This document shows, piece by piece, positions 1 through 7,869 of a DNA stretch of 27,120 bases. The position numbers and the translations under genes were made by a program. Positions within the stretch are counted from its first letter, which is position 1; every line of letters begins with the position of its first letter. The stretch spans positions 1-27,120 of the forward strand of contig JBGTLW010000090.1 in the NCBI GenBank assembly GCA_041743835.1. The letters run 5' to 3'. The notes beneath the pieces were generated by a model. The model worked only from the letters and a program-made list of their open reading frames with translations. It searched no databases and was not told the origin of the DNA. Source of the DNA: JBGTLW01 sp041743835. GTDB taxonomy: Bacteria > Planctomycetota > Phycisphaerae > Phycisphaerales > Phycisphaeraceae.

Positions 1-92
1 TGGGAGGGCAAGTGAAGGAGATGAGAGATTCAAGTGGGGGGGGCGTCCCCCCCCCGCGTCCGCGCACCCGCCCGCCCCCATCCCCGCATCCG
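1..92. other. Intergenic edge of window, G/C homopolymer hairpin
   Basis: No gene is seen here. A run of eight G followed by cgt and a run of about ten C (about 37-56) can fold into a tight hairpin just downstream of the FG-GAP gene that ends at 93. It lacks a T-run in the direction of that gene, so calling it a terminator would be a guess. Confidence 0.35.
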
Positions 93-1514
93 CTATCGCG
101 TCGGATTCTCGAACCACACCACCGCGAAGAAGCTTTTGGCCTCGCCGTCGGGGCCTCTGTCGTAGTGCTCTTCGACGTTGCCGACCAGGTCCAGGTCGCC
201 GTCGCCATCGACATCGACTGGGATGAGGTGGTCCCACTTCTCGCCGACCCAAGTCTGTCGGCTGTTGTAGCCGTCGGACCACTTGATGACCTTGAACTCC
301 CAGCCGTCGGGGTCGAACGGCCGGCCGAGGTTGCGGAGCCAGAAGACGCTGGCGCGGTCCGCTGGCAGCAGCCCGTCGAGGTGGATGGCCGCTGCGACAA
401 TGTCGTTGCGCCCGTCGCCATCGAGGTCGGCGATCTTGATGGGCCGGCCGATCCACTGCACCCAGTCGGGCTTGGTGATGTTGGTCTTGGTGAAGTAGTC
501 GTCGGGGACTTCGAGGTGCTTGCGATAGACCTCGACGTAGTTCTGGGTCTGCGTGGCGATGTCGGGCTGGCCGTCGTTGTTCAGGTCGCCGATGGCAATC
601 TGCGGCTTGGCGTAGAACTTGGCGGTGCGCCAGATCTTGTGTTTGACCCACGGGCCCAGCGTCGCCTCGGGCGTGCCACCGTGACCGCGCGGGCCTTTGA
701 TGGCGGGGTTTTCGTACCAGTGCAGCTCCTGATCAAACTTGGAGGTATCCCAGTCGGCATCGCAGTTGAAGATGTCAAGGTCGCCGTCGCCATCGATGTC
801 GTGGAGCACCAGCCCGTGGCCGGACAGCGCCTCGCGATCGACATAGTGTGTGGCCCAGCCTCGGAGGTCGCGCGGGTTGGCGTCGTCGCTTTGCTTGCCG
901 CGGCTGATCCAGCGGATACCGGCGTACTGCTTGCTCGCGGGGTTGCGTCGGCCGCCGACGAGGATGTCGGCCTTGCCATCCAAATCCAAATCGGCGACGA
1001 GGCAGTAAAGGAATTGCTGGCCCTCGGTGCCGGGGATGTGGCCGGCGTCGGTCCAGGCCGCGGGGTCGGTCGCCTTCTCCGGGCTCGGCCCCCACCACAC
1101 GCGCACGCCCGTGGTCAGCCCCTTGGCCATGTCGTCGCCCTCGACGACGATCAGGTCGAGGTTGCCGTCGCCATCAAGGTCGCCGAGGCACGAGTACTCG
1201 GGGTTGCCGGTCTTGCCCAGCACGATGCGGGGCCAGGGCTTACGCACATCGCCTTCTTTTCCCGGATGAAAGATGATGGTCTGCAAGCCTTGCCGTTCGT
1301 CGATGACCGCGTAGTCCTCGAACCCGTCGCCGTTGACATCGCCGGGCTGCAGCGAATTGGCGATGAGGTAGTCATCGCGGATGTGGTGCATCTTCCAAGG
1401 CTCGCCGGCCTCGGCTGGGCGCGGAGGCTGGGCGCGGGCCACGACCGCCCCCGCCGAGAGCACGCCACACAACAAGCAGAACATTCGGCTGGTCGTCACC
1501 ATCATCGGGCTCAC
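93..1514 (-). CDS. Secreted FG-GAP/VCBS repeat protein
   Basis: This 473-residue protein has an N-terminal hydrophobic signal (residues about 9-28, ending ARAQ). After it come at least seven Asp-rich calcium-binding-like repeats of the form GDVNGDGFEDY, GDLDGDGNLDL, ADLDLDGKADI, HDIDGDGDLDI, GDLNNDGQPDI, ADLDGDGRNDI and VDVDGDGDLDL. Such repeats build an extracellular beta-propeller (FG-GAP/VCBS family), usually used for binding or as a scaffold, and no catalytic residues are visible. The longest frame starts at a GTG (1514). ATGs at 1505 and 1502, just behind a GAGTGAG stretch, are equally plausible and leave the signal peptide intact. It lies 47 bp downstream of the GH5 gene on the same strand, so it is probably the last gene of the glycan locus and may bind polysaccharide or cell surface. 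Exact ligand is unknown. Confidence 0.85.
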   Translation of the reverse strand: MSPMMVTTSRMFCLLCGVLSAGAVVARAQPPRPAEAGEPWKMHHIRDDYLIANSLQPGDVNGDGFEDYAVIDERQGLQTIIFHPGKEGDVRKPWPRIVLGKTGNPEYSCLGDLDGDGNLDLIVVEGDDMAKGLTTGVRVWWGPSPEKATDPAAWTDAGHIPGTEGQQFLYCLVADLDLDGKADILVGGRRNPASKQYAGIRWISRGKQSDDANPRDLRGWATHYVDREALSGHGLVLHDIDGDGDLDIFNCDADWDTSKFDQELHWYENPAIKGPRGHGGTPEATLGPWVKHKIWRTAKFYAKPQIAIGDLNNDGQPDIATQTQNYVEVYRKHLEVPDDYFTKTNITKPDWVQWIGRPIKIADLDGDGRNDIVAAAIHLDGLLPADRASVFWLRNLGRPFDPDGWEFKVIKWSDGYNSRQTWVGEKWDHLIPVDVDGDGDLDLVGNVEEHYDRGPDGEAKSFFAVVWFENPTR

Positions 1515-1561
1515 TCTTTGGGTGTGATGGGTGTGGGAGGGCGATTGGGATCACGGGGGCT

Positions 1562-3340
1562 TTACTGGGCCGTGTCGGCCTTGGCTGCGGCCTCGCGCTT
1601 GAGGCCCAGGGCCTCGACCATTTCCCAGTCCGGGCTGCGGTCGCCGGGGTTGTCCGGCCCCAGCACGACGGAGTAGTTGCTGCCCGAGTAGTTCCACAGC
1701 GACCGCGCGATGCCGTGGGCATCGAAGACTTCACTGATCGCCTGGTGGTAGCGCAGCCGGCTGTCGCGCGGTGAGCTGTCAAGGGCGCCGTACTCGCCGA
1801 TGTGGACCCGACGGTTGTTCTCCTTCGACCACGCGGCGATGAGGGCGATCTGCTCCTCCATGTACTGCCGTGTGGCGTAGCCGTTCTTCACCTGGTCCCG
1901 CAGCACTTGGACAGACTTCTCACGGGCGGGGTGGTCCTTGAGCTTGGCGATCGTGTCCTCAAGGTTCTCCTCGGTCAATGGCCAGGGCACATCCTTGAGC
2001 GGCTGATACCAGTCCTTCATCCACGCGGCACCCTGATGGGTGAACGGCGAAGGCTCGTAATAGTGCACCGCCCAGATTGTGTTGCGGTCGGGGTGGGGGG
2101 TGACCCGGCCCAACTCCTTCACCAGCATGTACGCCCCGCCACAGATGATGATCGTGTGGTCCGGTGCGTTGGCTCGGACGATGGTGATCAGGCGGTCCTG
2201 ATAGAACTCCCAGGCCTGGTTGGCCCAGAAGGCCTGCCCGCCGGGCTCGTTGAGCAGCTCCAGAAACACCCACTCGGGGTCTGTCGTCTTGGCCAGGTGC
2301 GCGGCAAACTCGCCCCACCACGGCACGAAAGCCTCACGGACCACGGGGTTGGCCGCCATCCGCTTGAATGTGCCGCTCTTGGGGTGGACATCCACGATCA
2401 CCGCAAGGCCATGCTCACGGATCTGCTGGATCGCGTGGTCCAACTCGCCGAGCAACTCGGTCTGCAGCACGCCGGGCTCAGCTTTGCTGAAGAGGAAGTC
2501 CGGATCGACCGGCAGGCGGATGTGGTCGAAGCCCATCTGCTTGATCATCGAGAGGTCTTCCGCGGTGATGTAGCTGCGGAAGAACTCGGCGTTGAAGCCG
2601 CCCTTCTTGCCATTGACCTTCTGGTTCCAAGGCTGACAGAACCATCCGTTGATGTTGACGCCGTGCTGGATGCGGCCGAACCGCTCATCGCTGACCTCCG
2701 GGCCATACGGCTCGGCGGGGCGGTACGCGGCTCTCGCGGCTGCGATATCCGCTTCGGTGACCTTGTTCATCACCGCGCTGCTCACGTCGAGCCGGCCGGC
2801 CTTCACGCCGTAGAACCCGACCCGCAGCATGAGGCCGTCGGCCTCGGGGTTGACGTTGACCTCGCGCGTCGGGGTGACCCAGCCCTCGCTGGACCCGGTC
2901 AGGTTGCCCATGTCGATCCAGTTGCCAAAGTCTTTGCCCGCCTTGGTGAAGCGGCCCTGGACCTTGCCCTGGTGGTGGCCCTGCTCGCCCTTTTCCACGC
3001 CCTGCCAGCGGTAGGTCACCGACAGCTTGAGCTGCTTCGCATCATCGGGGATCGTGACAATCTGCTGGATGAAGCTGTCTTCGCCGGGCTTGTTCACCCC
3101 GATCTCCACGAAGCTCGGCTCATCGCCCGCCTTGGCGTGGGTCTTCACATAGCCCTGACCCGCGGTGCGGTTGTCCCAACCGGTGGGCACGCCGCCATCC
3201 CCCGCCTCGGTGAACGAGCCATTGGTGAAGAGGTTGGCGGGCTTGGCTTCGTCGGCATGCTGGGGCATGGCGAATATCGCCATACAGCATGTCATCAGGG
3301 CGACGGATAGCAGGCGCTTGAGGCGCGGGGGAGTTTTCAT
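1562..3340 (-). CDS. Secreted glycoside hydrolase family 5-type (cellulase fold) enzyme
   Basis: This 592-residue protein starts at an ATG preceded by AAAGG at 8 bp and opens with a signal peptide (about residues 1-30). Residues about 35-195 form a beta-rich module beginning NLFTNGSF, typical of carbohydrate-binding-like domains. Residues about 222-560 are a GH5/cellulase (beta/alpha)8 barrel: HGVNINGWF (226-234), HIRLP with R275, DVHP with H319, LLNEP with N364 and acid/base E365, VHYYEP with H426, IGEYG with nucleophile E516, and the substrate-stacking W549. All catalytic residues are present, so it should be an active retaining endo- or exo-beta-glycosidase (glucan, mannan or similar). Substrate cannot be told from sequence alone. 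It sits between a pseudopilin gene and an FG-GAP gene in a LacI-headed minus-strand cluster. Confidence 0.9.
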   Translation of the reverse strand: MKTPPRLKRLLSVALMTCCMAIFAMPQHADEAKPANLFTNGSFTEAGDGGVPTGWDNRTAGQGYVKTHAKAGDEPSFVEIGVNKPGEDSFIQQIVTIPDDAKQLKLSVTYRWQGVEKGEQGHHQGKVQGRFTKAGKDFGNWIDMGNLTGSSEGWVTPTREVNVNPEADGLMLRVGFYGVKAGRLDVSSAVMNKVTEADIAAARAAYRPAEPYGPEVSDERFGRIQHGVNINGWFCQPWNQKVNGKKGGFNAEFFRSYITAEDLSMIKQMGFDHIRLPVDPDFLFSKAEPGVLQTELLGELDHAIQQIREHGLAVIVDVHPKSGTFKRMAANPVVREAFVPWWGEFAAHLAKTTDPEWVFLELLNEPGGQAFWANQAWEFYQDRLITIVRANAPDHTIIICGGAYMLVKELGRVTPHPDRNTIWAVHYYEPSPFTHQGAAWMKDWYQPLKDVPWPLTEENLEDTIAKLKDHPAREKSVQVLRDQVKNGYATRQYMEEQIALIAAWSKENNRRVHIGEYGALDSSPRDSRLRYHQAISEVFDAHGIARSLWNYSGSNYSVVLGPDNPGDRSPDWEMVEALGLKREAAAKADTAQ

Positions 3341-3445
3341 CGGTAGGCCTTTCGTGTCAAGAACAGGAACGGGGTCAGGTAGCCGGTGGATGCGCGATAC
3401 GCTTGGCGTTGTTCAGTTGGCATCAGCATGGTGGGGTGGATCGGG

Positions 3446-4318
3446 CTATTTCCAGAATGTCTGGTTGGACTCGTTGGGGCGGAAGTTGCGGCGGAGCAGC
3501 GACTCGGGCGTCAGGGTGGCCACGTGGGCGTCTGCGAACAGGAAGTTGCCCGCGAGTTGGCCGTTGAGCAGCCCCGCAGCGCCCGACTCACGGAAGCGGA
3601 CTTTGTATTGCCCGGTTGATTCGTCGATGTTGGGCGTCGCGGCCGCGAGGTCGAAGGGCAGGTCGTCGCTGGCGGCACCCTGGAGCTTCGTGCCGAACTG
3701 TCCATCCATCCACCGCCCATCTCGGTCCACGGTCCCCGTCCCGTTGTGCTGGCAGCCGTCCATCAGGATGATGACTTCCGAATCACGGACAATCGAGTCG
3801 TGCGGCAGGCGGCGGCGATTGCTGAAGTCCGACGCGTTCTGCATCTTGCCGATGATGGCGTGGTTGGGTACATAATGCCGCACACCGTTGTTGATGGCGA
3901 CGTTGGGGCACAGATACATCGCGTTGTCTGAGAAGTAGGGGCGGATAGCCCCGTGCCACTCGCGCTGGACCGACTCATCGGGGACGTTGGCCAGTTGTGA
4001 GGCGGTGATCCAGCTGTAGGGGTACTTGTACTTTTCGTCTTGCAGGAATACGTTGAACCCGATGCCGATCTGTCGCTGGTTGGACATGCAGGCGACCACC
4101 CGCGCCGCCTGGCGTGCGCTTTGCAACGCGGGCAGCAGCAGGGCGATGAGCAGCGCGATGATGCTGATGACCACGAGCAGTTCGATCAGCGTAAAACCAT
4201 GTAGGGCGTGGCGGCGGCGACTCGTGTGGGTCGGGGGGAGGGCCGAGGGATAGCGATCCCTCGGCTTTGTGGCGCTATCTCTGGGCTTGGCGGCGGCGTT
4301 GGGTTGAGCGTCTGGCAT
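3446..4318 (-). CDS. Pseudopilin-like protein, prepilin N-methylation motif (planctomycete type)
   Basis: The protein carries a type IV prepilin/type II secretion cleavage site (HG/FTLIELL, conserved Glu at +5) followed by the hydrophobic helix VVISIIALLIALLLPAL and then SARQAARVVACMSNQRQIG, the classical planctomycete pseudopilin arrangement. The C-terminus carries FLFADAHVATL, matching the family's F.DGHV-type motif. The reading frame is open back to a TTG at 4396, but the ATG at 4318 has a GAGG five bases upstream and is preferred. That gives 290 residues and a leader of about 41 residues, long for a prepilin and rich in Pro, Arg and Ala. Many paralogues of such proteins occur in planctomycetes, often next to glycan-degradation genes. 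They may form cell-surface fibres or bind substrate; this role is inferred. Upstream is a PEP-CTERM gene, downstream the GH5 gene. Confidence 0.85.
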   Translation of the reverse strand: MPDAQPNAAAKPRDSATKPRDRYPSALPPTHTSRRRHALHGFTLIELLVVISIIALLIALLLPALQSARQAARVVACMSNQRQIGIGFNVFLQDEKYKYPYSWITASQLANVPDESVQREWHGAIRPYFSDNAMYLCPNVAINNGVRHYVPNHAIIGKMQNASDFSNRRRLPHDSIVRDSEVIILMDGCQHNGTGTVDRDGRWMDGQFGTKLQGAASDDLPFDLAAATPNIDESTGQYKVRFRESGAAGLLNGQLAGNFLFADAHVATLTPESLLRRNFRPNESNQTFWK

Positions 4319-4399
4319 CGTGGCCTCGGGTAGAGGGTTTGGAGCGGAATCGGCCGACCCGCTGTTTCCAGCGAGTGGCCGTGGGTTTTGTTCCAAATC

Positions 4400-5101
4400 T
4401 TACGCACGTCGGCCACGCCCGAGCATCAGCAGGCCTCCAAGCCCCAGCAGCGCGAGGGACGCGGGTTCGGGGATGACGGTGCCTTCGATGGCGAAGCCGA
4501 AGTCACGACCACCCTCACTACCAAAGATCGCGCTACCTTCTTGATATGCGATGCCTGCGCTTCCCACATTGGCTGCGCGGAGCCAGTTGAACACCTTGGT
4601 GTTTGAGTCCGTGCCGACGAGGTGGAAGGCGTAGCCATTCGTGCCATTAGTCGGGCTAAGCGACACAGATTCACCGCTCACATCGAAGGACATAGTCGTT
4701 TCATTATTAGCCGTTACGATGTTTGCAGGCGTCGTAAGCGTGCCGGATTGAAAGACTGGATTGCCGAGGGTGAGGGTACCCGCATCCACGTCGGCCACCT
4801 CGTAGATCGCAAGTGTGAAGTCCTTGCCAACCACGCCGAGTTTGTATCGGATATAGATCGTCTCAACGTTCAGCGTATTCGCCGTCAGCACCTCAAAGGT
4901 CTGCGTCAGATTCTGCTCCCCACTCGTACCAAACTCTTCGGAAAGATTAGCCGACGCATTCTGCTCTTCGACTTGCGGCGATGAGGGCCAAGCGCCGGCT
5001 TGAGCGTTGATAACGATCGCCCCGGACGCCGACCCCGCGAACAGCGCGGCTCCGGCGAGGGTGGCGGCGAGGGTGAACGTGTGTTTGGTCATGCGAGTCA
5101 T
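4400..5101 (-). CDS. PEP-CTERM sorting domain protein (first of a pair)
   Basis: This is a 233-residue exported protein with signal peptide MTRMTKHTFTLAATLAGA and a cleavage region near SASGA. Its body is a low-similarity beta-rich stretch (residues about 30-205) with no recognisable enzyme motif. The C-terminus is VIPEPASLALLGLGGLLMLG followed by basic RGRRA. This PEP motif, transmembrane helix and Arg-rich tail is the signal read by exosortase/archaeosortase-type sorting systems in bacteria with an exopolysaccharide-linked surface. The ATG at 5101 has GGAG 8 bp upstream; the ATG at 5092 is an alternative. The last 60 bp of coding DNA are 95 percent identical to the neighbouring PEP-CTERM gene. 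No exosortase gene is visible in this window. Probable role: surface or matrix protein of the glycan locus. Confidence 0.88.
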   Translation of the reverse strand: MTRMTKHTFTLAATLAGAALFAGSASGAIVINAQAGAWPSSPQVEEQNASANLSEEFGTSGEQNLTQTFEVLTANTLNVETIYIRYKLGVVGKDFTLAIYEVADVDAGTLTLGNPVFQSGTLTTPANIVTANNETTMSFDVSGESVSLSPTNGTNGYAFHLVGTDSNTKVFNWLRAANVGSAGIAYQEGSAIFGSEGGRDFGFAIEGTVIPEPASLALLGLGGLLMLGRGRRA

Positions 5102-5171
5102 GTCGGTGTCTCCAGACTTGGGGAATCAAAAGGGTTGATAAGTGTTCGATTCAGAGCGGTTCGTGGGTCAT

Positions 5172-6020
5172 TCAATGAGCGGAACGCCTACGCCCGAGCA
5201 TCAGCAGGCCTCCAAGCCCCAAGAGCGCGAGCGACGCGGGTTCGGGGATCTGGTTCACGGTAAAGTTGGAGATGGTGCCGGCCAAGGACCGGTTGCGCTG
5301 ACTGGTGATGACGCCAAACACGTTATTCGATGCCAGCCCGGTGATGTCGATGTCGTTGATCGTCAGCGTATTGTTGTTGGTGCCGTCTGAAAGGAGGAAA
5401 CTGACATCGATCTGCGTCGGCGAGTCGTAGCTAACGTTGATGGTGTAGGTGTAAGTGGGTGTCAGGCCATCGGCGAGGTTCACGTCAGCTCCGGTCAGGA
5501 ATGTCTCACCTGTCGTCGCAGCGCCGTTGCCTGGGAGATTACCCACATAGTTGAGGCTGGCTCTGGGGACATTGGTGCCCAAACCCATACGCTGGCCCCC
5601 ATCATACGATCCGCGATTTTCATAGATATTCAGGCTGGCGAACAAGCCGGTTTCGTTGTTCGAGGTATCACCAAACAAGGTCACCGCGAAGGTGCTCTGC
5701 CTGTTCGTGGTGGTACCCGAACTGCCATGTGCATTGGCGGTGACTGCAAAGCTGCCCGTGATACTGAAGTCTATGCCAGCCGTGAAATCGGTCACTGCCG
5801 CCAGCGCGCTCTGGACAGGCGCGGGGGAGGTGTTGCCGACGTTAAGTCGGCTAAAGGCGATGTTGCTGCTGCCACCGTCGCTCCACACCGCAGACGCGGG
5901 GTTGATCGTCACATCAGCGAAGGTAAATGCGTTGTTGACGGTTGCCGCATGAGATGCTGCGGCGGTCAAACATGCTGCCAATGAAGCGGCTGTTAGGCGG
6001 GTGATGGGTTTACGAGTCAT
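5172..6020 (-). CDS. PEP-CTERM sorting domain protein (second of a pair)
   Basis: This is a 282-residue exported protein with a strong ribosome site (TAGGAGG, 8 bp before ATG). The signal peptide runs to about residue 26 (SHAA). The body, residues about 27-255, is rich in Thr, Asn and Ser with a regular beta-strand pattern (for example FSITGSFAVTANAHGSSG) and resembles a concanavalin-like or jelly-roll fold only in a general way; no catalytic motif is seen. The C-terminus is QIPEPASLALLGLGGLLMLGRRRSAH, an exosortase target. It is immediately downstream of the LacI-family regulator (44 bp gap) and upstream of another PEP-CTERM gene. It is likely co-transcribed and regulated with the rest of the locus. 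Function beyond surface display is unknown. Confidence 0.88.
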   Translation of the reverse strand: MTRKPITRLTAASLAACLTAAASHAATVNNAFTFADVTINPASAVWSDGGSSNIAFSRLNVGNTSPAPVQSALAAVTDFTAGIDFSITGSFAVTANAHGSSGTTTNRQSTFAVTLFGDTSNNETGLFASLNIYENRGSYDGGQRMGLGTNVPRASLNYVGNLPGNGAATTGETFLTGADVNLADGLTPTYTYTINVSYDSPTQIDVSFLLSDGTNNNTLTINDIDITGLASNNVFGVITSQRNRSLAGTISNFTVNQIPEPASLALLGLGGLLMLGRRRSAH

Positions 6021-6064
6021 GGCGAGGCCTCCTAAAAGGGGTTGGGGTGTGCACTAAACTCCGG

Positions 6065-7093
6065 TCATCGAGTCAACGGCCCCCAGGCGGAATCGCCTGG
6101 GTGAAAGCCGTCTTGGAACAAGCGGGACGGGCAGGCTTCGCGGCCTTTGTCCAGCAGATCGAGCATCATGTGGGCTGCGGCAAACCCAAGCCGGTAGCGG
6201 TCGAAGTGCACGCGCGTCAGGCCGTGCCAGTAGCGGTCCAGGTGGCGGGCGTCGTCGGTACACATCAGGCCGAAGTCATAGCCGGGGCGCTTGCCGAAGC
6301 CCTCAGCAATCGTGCGGAGCTTGCGGGCCTGATAGATGCTGTTGCAGATGACCACGTGGTCGCGGTCCATCGATGCGTGCAGGCGGTGCATGGCTTGGTC
6401 GTTGCTTAGCGGGGTTTCCCACTCGGACGTGATCTGCACGCCGTGGGCATCGGCGACTTCGCGGATACCCGCGTAACGCTCGACCGAGCTGAAGTGTTGG
6501 ATCCGGCCAACCTCGGGGTAGCTGTACCACACAGCCCGCTTGTATCCGAGGTCCGCGGCGGCCTGAGCGACGCACCGGCCGGCGAACCGCTCATCGCGCC
6601 GGAGGCAGGCGTGCTCGCGCCACACATTGGAGTCGCACCAGACGGTCTGGGGGATGAGTTGCTCGATGCGCTGCTCGACATCCGCAGGCATGGAGTCCAG
6701 GACGATCATGCCGTCGATCACGTGCTCTTCGAAGACGCGGGATTGCTTGGCGAGGTCGCCCTTGACGTCATCGATGCGGGCGAGGGTGACGGTGTAGCCG
6801 GCTTCGCCAAGCCCCTCGTTGATGCCGAGGATGGTTTCGTAGGCGAGTGGGTGTGTGAAGCGGTTTTCGCCGGGGCTGTTGGGGACCAGCACGCCGACCT
6901 GCTTGGTTTGTTGGTTGCGGGTGGCGCGGGCGGCGGCGTTGGGCCGGTAGTTGAGCTTTTCGGCGATCTGGCGGATGTGCTCGGCCCGCTTGGCCATGCT
7001 CGGCCAGGTCTCCTTGCGTTGCCCGTTGAGCACACGCGAGACGGTGTCCACTGACACACCAGCCTCTTTCGCGATTTCTTTGAGCGTGGCCAA
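6065..7093 (-). CDS. LacI/GalR-family transcriptional regulator
   Basis: A typical 342-residue LacI family repressor. The N-terminal helix-turn-helix is MATLKEIAKEAGVSVDTVSRVLNG (positions 1-24), with the hinge helix (YRPNAAARATR) after it. From about residue 67 (VGVLVPNSPGENRF) comes the periplasmic-binding-protein-like effector domain with conserved segments near ETILGINEG, VIDGMIVLDS, ERFAGRCVAQAAADLGYKRA and DFGLMCTDDA. The family usually binds a sugar and releases a near-palindromic operator with a central CpG. The start is a TTG with AGAAGGA about 7 bp upstream, so translation starts at a weak codon. It heads the PEP-CTERM, pseudopilin, GH5 and FG-GAP run on the same strand and is the likely local regulator. 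The inducing sugar is not known. Confidence 0.93.
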   Translation of the reverse strand: MATLKEIAKEAGVSVDTVSRVLNGQRKETWPSMAKRAEHIRQIAEKLNYRPNAAARATRNQQTKQVGVLVPNSPGENRFTHPLAYETILGINEGLGEAGYTVTLARIDDVKGDLAKQSRVFEEHVIDGMIVLDSMPADVEQRIEQLIPQTVWCDSNVWREHACLRRDERFAGRCVAQAAADLGYKRAVWYSYPEVGRIQHFSSVERYAGIREVADAHGVQITSEWETPLSNDQAMHRLHASMDRDHVVICNSIYQARKLRTIAEGFGKRPGYDFGLMCTDDARHLDRYWHGLTRVHFDRYRLGFAAAHMMLDLLDKGREACPSRLFQDGFHPGDSAWGPLTR

Positions 7094-7173
7094 GGGTGAG
7101 TCCTTCTGGCTGGACCGTGTGGTCGGTAGGGAACGCAGAGCCGGGCGATCGACACCATTCCGAAGCGAATGCC

Positions 7174-7201
7174 AAACGATCTGAAATAGCGATCGTTCGC
7201 T
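7174..7201. promoter_or_regulatory. Candidate LacI-type operator upstream of the regulator
   Basis: The 14-base stretch AGCGATCGTTCGCT (7188-7201) is a near-palindrome (12 of 14 positions symmetric) with the central CG typical of LacI-family operators. It overlaps an inverted repeat AACGATC (7175-7181) and GATCGTT (7191-7197), and lies about 95 bp upstream of the LacI-family start codon. Autoregulation is inferred, not shown. Confidence 0.45.
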
Positions 7202-7393
7202 TATTTAATCATACCGCAGGCTCAGCCGGTGTCAAGGCTTTATTGCTTGCTTGGGTGAAAGTTTTGAAGAATCCGCGAGCGAGGTCTCTGAGTAACCTCC
7301 AAGACTCGGAGATCGCCAAGGAAGGCGTTGTCATAAAATCAATAAAGACTTTGACTTAACGATCTCGGCGTCTTGGCGGGTATTTGGAGGTTT

Positions 7394-7783
7394 TTAGTCT
7401 CTGGCGAGGTCTTTGAGCGTGGTTTTTTCGAGGTAGGCGCGGACTTTGTCGCCGGTGGGGCGCCAGCCGTGGAGGATGGGGCCGGCCTCGTCGCTGATGC
7501 CCATCTGAACCGTGTCGAGTACGTCATCGCCATCGATCGCGGCCACGATCTGGGCGAGTGTGACCTGCTCGGGCTTGTGCGCGAGGGCGAACCCGCCGCC
7601 CCTGCCCTTGGCGGACTTGAGCAGGCCCTTGCGGACCAGGCCTTGGAAGATCTTGGCGACGAAGTGGCGGGGGAGGGTGGTGTCGGTGCAGAGGTCGCCG
7701 AGGAGGACGTAGCCGTCCGGCCGAATCCGGGTAAGCCGGATAAGGGCACGAATCGCATAGCCGCAGGCATTTGAGTAGAGCAT
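7394..7783 (-). CDS. Rrf2-family transcriptional regulator lacking Fe-S cysteine triad
   Basis: A 129-residue winged-helix protein of Rrf2 size. Rrf2 features visible are the N-terminal Y-ALRAL-like CGYAIRALIRLTR, the recognition-helix segment LPRHFVAKIFQGLVRKGLLKSAKGRGGGFALA (wing with GRGGGF), and LAQIVAAIDG. In cluster-binding members such as IscR or NsrR, three cysteines follow this last segment. Here that stretch reads DDVLDTVQMGISDEAGPILHGW and has no cysteine; the only cysteines are near the N-terminus (C7 and C32). It may therefore sense something other than Fe-S, or dimerise without cofactor. The ATG has AGGCGGA upstream. It is not obviously co-transcribed with the LacI gene (300 bp gap). 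Target genes are unknown; the diverging purA is one possibility. Confidence 0.85.
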   Translation of the reverse strand: MLYSNACGYAIRALIRLTRIRPDGYVLLGDLCTDTTLPRHFVAKIFQGLVRKGLLKSAKGRGGGFALAHKPEQVTLAQIVAAIDGDDVLDTVQMGISDEAGPILHGWRPTGDKVRAYLEKTTLKDLARD

Positions 7784-7850
7784 GTGTTCCGCCTTCCCCG
7801 GGTTATGGGTTGTCTGATCGCGTGGACTGGTGTTGATCCATGAACGAACA

Positions 7851-7869
7851 ATAGGATCAGTTACTCTAT
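7851..7869. promoter_or_regulatory. Candidate Rrf2 operator
   Basis: ATAGGATCAGTTACTCTAT is a 19-base imperfect palindrome (ATAG..T.A...A.CTAT symmetry) about 68-86 bp upstream of the Rrf2-type start codon and in the AT-richer part of the divergent region toward purA. Size and A/T ends fit Rrf2-family sites, but a match to a known consensus cannot be claimed. Confidence 0.35.

Noticed and set aside
12..1676. A 554-residue open frame on the plus strand over the FG-GAP gene
   Set aside because: It is the complement of the repeated GD-rich minus-strand coding sequence, is Val/Asp/Arg-rich with no motif or ribosome site, and the minus-strand gene has clear family repeats.
1802..3310. A 502-residue open frame on the plus strand over the GH5 gene
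   Set aside because: It overlaps completely with a gene having all GH5 catalytic motifs; the opposite strand has none.
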